NCBI RefSeq assembly: GCF_039962255.1
Contig: NZ_JAMPKY010000012.1
Coordinates: 158,433 to 222,432, forward strand
Direction of reading: 5' to 3'
Length of the DNA stretch: 64,000 nt
DNA from: Leptolyngbya subtilissima AS-A7
GTDB lineage: Bacteria > Cyanobacteriota > Cyanobacteriia > Phormidesmidales > Phormidesmidaceae
This document shows, one piece after another, positions 62,301-64,000 of this stretch. A program made the translations under genes and the position numbers. The notes under the pieces are model-generated. The model saw nothing but the letters and a program-made list of their open reading frames with translations, did not search any database and was not told the origin of the DNA. Every line of letters begins with the position of its first letter. The first letter of the stretch is position 1.

Positions 62301-63749
62301 TGTAAAGCCATATTTGGCCTTCCCCCCGAGGCCGACAGCAGTCCTGAGCGATTTTACGAAGGGTTGCATCCTGACGATCGCGATCGCATTCGACAGGTGA
62401 TCGCTGAGTCGCTCACCCAGGAGACTGGCGGCAACTACGACGTGGAATATCGGGTGATTGGCCTGCAAGATCGGGTAGAACGGTGGGTGCGGGCCAAGGG
62501 GCAGACCTACTTTGATGGCGATGGCAACCCCCTGCGCTTTACCGGCACCATTCTCGACATCACTCAGCAAAAGCAGGCCGAAGTCGCCCGCGAACAGCTG
62601 CTCTGCCGAGAGCAGGCCGCCCGCGAAGCCGCCGAACGAGCCAACCGCATTAAAGACGAATTTTTGGCAATTTTGTCCCACGAGCTGAGGTCACCCCTCA
62701 ACCCAATTTTGGGCTGGGCCAAGCTGCTGCAAACCAAAAAACTCGATGCGGAGAAAACGGCCCGCGCCCTCGAAACGATTGAGCGCAACGCCAAGTTGCA
62801 GACTCAGCTAATCGACGACCTCTTGGACATTGCCAAAATTTTGCGCGGTAAGCTCAAGATCGAACCTGCCTCGGTCGATCCGGCGTTTGTGGTTGAAGCA
62901 GCGATCGAAACCGTGCAGGCCGCAGCGGATGCCAAATCTATTCGCATCCAGACCGATTTGCCTGAGATTGGGCCCATTCAGGGCGACGGAGCGCGCATTC
63001 AGCAGATCATTTGGAACTTGCTGACCAATGCGATTAAATTCACCCCCGAACGGGGCCAGATCACCATTCAGCTAGCCCAGGTAGACCACTGGGCCCAGCT
63101 CAAGGTCACCGACACCGGCCAGGGGATTCGGCCGGAATTTTTGCCCCATATTTTTGAATCCTTTCGCCAGGCAGACGCCTCGATTACCCGTCAATTTGGT
63201 GGTCTGGGCTTGGGTCTGGCGATCGTGCGCTACCTGGCTGAGGCCCACGGCGGCACCATTAGCGCCGACAGCCCCGGCGAGGGCAAAGGGGCCACGTTTA
63301 CCGTAAGTTTGCCGCTGCTCAACCAGCGCCCCAGCCCTCGGAAAATGGCTGTTTTGCCGGGGCAGATTGATCTGACTGGCGTACGGGTCATCGCCGTAGA
63401 TGATAACCCCGACGGGCTGGCCTTGCTGACGCTCCTGCTGGGTGAATATGGGGCAGAGGTGATCGGTCTTGAGTCTGCTGCCGAGGTGCTGAGCAATCTA
63501 GCTAGCTTTCAACCCCATGTCTTGGTCAGCGACATTGGCATGCCCGGCATGGATGGCTATGAACTGCTCCGAAAAATTCGCGCCTTGCCGCCCGAACAAG
63601 GGGGGCAGGTACCGGCGATCGCCCTCACCGCCTACGTGCGCGAAGAAGACTCCCAAAAAGCGTTGGACAGCGGCTTTCAACGGCACCTGTCTAAGCCCAT
63701 CGAACCCGATGCGATCGCTCGGGCCGTTGCCCAACTGGTGCAGTCATAG
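59391..63749 (+). CDS. Hybrid sensor histidine kinase with receiver and about seven PAS domains
   Basis: A 1452-residue cytosolic-looking hybrid kinase. N-terminal receiver (about 5-115; Asp in ILLDLYPSDG), then about seven PAS/PAC units (starts near LVAALPQIVWIADRTG, FQLVVQAVNGLVFDV, LIQLEAALSAGSVYTW, LDALMAYIPEGITIAD, LNLAMAAARMGSWDWD, LNVALKSAPISLFNQD, LRMAIESANMGIWDWN), HisKA with the His in LSHELRSPLNPIL (about 1097), HATPase with WNLLTNAIKFTP, DTGQGI and GGLGLGLAIV, and a C-terminal receiver with Asp in LVSDIGMPGMDG (about 1381). It would sense several inputs and pass phosphate within itself. ATG 59391 (MTPPERIVLL) is preferred over the upstream 59334. No transmembrane helix seen. Confidence 0.9.
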   Translation: MTPPERIVLLVSSSPGQADRLRQMLQHEAAFSYQVVGSSGDGQTSQDQLLQVDGILLDLYPSDGDSGDRLKQLQQSWGEAAPIVVVGENDLKTAVATLKAGAADYLVRDQLTPEALSLALRSAMSEESAKPSVSANLNHQPSTASLETTIATPQPPYAELVAALPQIVWIADRTGSINYWNQRWYEYTGRSAAEPVESAGGGCQPHDYDPTLLTWTESMIAGQTFAIEHRLRRHDGVYRWVMNRGVPTRDPDGQLTGWVGTMIDIDDQKYLEERFQLVVQAVNGLVFDVSKVSLDGDDRVYRSEQLFDLVGVPASEAPPTSRWWEDRIHPDDRPRLRHRMVELFASSSQLYELDYRIRHEEGRWVDVWERGCLVRDEQGQVVRVVGSTVDISQQQAALRDRNQAELRLRKVLIQLEAALSAGSVYTWCWSIRKNRVVANRSFAQLFGLDPERVAAGVRLEKFITIIHPDDRARVAAAIDQAIATGNSCAAEFRICNPQGEERWVIARGQAEYDSEGNAVIFPGALADISDRKRVEIALKQKNQEAEASQRTLDALMAYIPEGITIADAPDVRVRQVSRYGQQLTGRPLEEVEGLPAAAHPEAWQVFSTDGSLATPEALPLTRAVQNGEVITNEEWLLQTAAGQRLVLLCNAGPIYNQEGTITGGIIAWRDITEFKQTEIALQRHQEHLNLAMAAARMGSWDWDIQLDVVQFSDNVKRLFDLDRDRDDCYESVMAMVHPDDLPRVERALHDAVHKQAEYNVELRVIRSDGTVCWILSLGRVFYSAMGIPLNMTGIDIDITDRKQAELALQQTTERLNVALKSAPISLFNQDLDLRYTWIYNPTHDLDKDQVIGQRDEDLASPETAAHLTYLKRQVITTGIGLREEVKVVANGQTSYYDLTIDPIHDDQNAIIGVTCAAVDISERVQIATERQQATTALQESEDCLRMAIESANMGIWDWNLLTNQLNWDTGCKAIFGLPPEADSSPERFYEGLHPDDRDRIRQVIAESLTQETGGNYDVEYRVIGLQDRVERWVRAKGQTYFDGDGNPLRFTGTILDITQQKQAEVAREQLLCREQAAREAAERANRIKDEFLAILSHELRSPLNPILGWAKLLQTKKLDAEKTARALETIERNAKLQTQLIDDLLDIAKILRGKLKIEPASVDPAFVVEAAIETVQAAADAKSIRIQTDLPEIGPIQGDGARIQQIIWNLLTNAIKFTPERGQITIQLAQVDHWAQLKVTDTGQGIRPEFLPHIFESFRQADASITRQFGGLGLGLAIVRYLAEAHGGTISADSPGEGKGATFTVSLPLLNQRPSPRKMAVLPGQIDLTGVRVIAVDDNPDGLALLTLLLGEYGAEVIGLESAAEVLSNLASFQPHVLVSDIGMPGMDGYELLRKIRALPPEQGGQVPAIALTAYVREEDSQKALDSGFQRHLSKPIEPDAIARAVAQLVQS

Positions 63750-63948
63750 TTTTCTTGGGCTGGTGCGATCGAGCGGTGCGCACCTATAGGCTTAACAATT
63801 TCTGGTTTTAGCAGGTCGGGTTAGAGCGCAAATGCCCCCGGGTGCCGCTGCTGTTGGTGAAATATTTTTTGGCCCAGTTTTCCCTCTCCCTTGTATCTTA
63901 AGCAGCGGGACGGTAGACCGATGTCTCCCCGGTTTTAGAAACCGAGAT
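63750..63948. other. Spacer between kinase gene and right-edge gene
   Basis: Short hairpins only: CGGTTT-TAG-AAACCG at 63930-63944 and CGGT-AG-ACCG at 63911-63920, both just downstream of the right-edge minus-strand frame. Confidence 0.35.
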
Positions 63949-64000
63949 TTAGTCCAGGTCACCGTTCTGCCATTGGTCAATAGCTCGAAAAATCGCCAGG
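63949..64000 (-). CDS. Possible C-terminus of a gene entering from the right edge
   Basis: On the minus strand a frame open at the edge reads LAIFRAIDQWQNGDLD and stops (TAA) at 63949. Composition looks protein-like and a small hairpin follows, but 16 residues are too few to identify it. Confidence 0.35.
   Translation of the reverse strand, partial: LAIFRAIDQWQNGDLD

Noticed and set aside
1..64000. CRISPR array, complete insertion sequence, prophage or rRNA operon
   Set aside because: No regularly spaced repeats, intact transposase, phage structural genes or rRNA seen anywhere in the window.

Overview
The window reads as chromosomal DNA of a cyanobacterium, most likely a filamentous Leptolyngbya/Nodosilinea-type organism. 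The HIP1 octamer GCGATCGC recurs throughout, and many families are cyanobacterial in flavour: a cyanobacteriochrome-diguanylate cyclase, a halorhodopsin close to the Mastigocladopsis type, a HTH(vMAP)-TIR-like protein, a multi-PAS hybrid kinase and an HLIP-like N-terminal motif. The species assignment is inference from gene content.

Layout. 1-5.2 kb: the end of an exopolysaccharide locus (SLBB export protein, O-antigen ligase/polymerase-like protein, lipid-flippase-type ABC exporter). 5.2-18.7 kb: mostly housekeeping genes (TonB-like protein, cobI, Na+/H+ antiporter, mltA, MoxR, ribF, MBL hydrolase, surE, pheS, an M20 amidohydrolase behind a perfect inverted repeat, msrA). 19.2-26.4 kb: two glycosyltransferases, a lipoprotein, an esterase, a GlsB-like protein, an orphan Opp-type permease with an HD phosphohydrolase, and tRNA-Gly(CCC) followed by a decayed IS3-family transposase.

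26.9-46.7 kb is a phosphorus-scavenging island. A minus-strand C-P lyase operon runs phnG-phnH-(PhnO-like GNAT)-phnI-phnJ-phnK-phnL-phnM-phnM'-(PhnZ-like HD oxygenase)-(CpdA-like phosphoesterase). Transcribed away from it is a 1277-residue fusion of an EEP phosphatase, a phytase-associated esterase-like domain, a beta-propeller phytase and DUF4114. Further right lie the regulator phnF and the transporter phnCDE. Three palindromes with the core TAGA-N2-TCTA, upstream of phnG, phnM and phnC, are candidate PhnF operators; a Pho-box-like triple repeat overlaps the phnG leader. PhnCDE would import phosphonates, PhnGHIJKLM would break the C-P bond, and the PhnZ-like and CpdA-like enzymes would extend or finish the route. 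No phnN or phnP is visible.

46.8-49 kb: an arsR-arsP operon that also encodes a translationally coupled transglutaminase-fold protein. 49-64 kb carries signalling and light-related genes: a dual-GAF cyanobacteriochrome-GGDEF protein, several small conserved proteins, and a light-driven anion-pump rhodopsin with an unusual T-S-I motif, preceded in the same direction by a class-I-PDE-like HD protein that is a paralogue of the one at 24.9 kb. A truncated HTH-TIR-like gene and a 1452-residue hybrid histidine kinase close the window. The most novel-looking elements are the T-S-I rhodopsin with its HD partner, the extended C-P lyase island with its operator set, and the ArsP-coupled transglutaminase-like protein.
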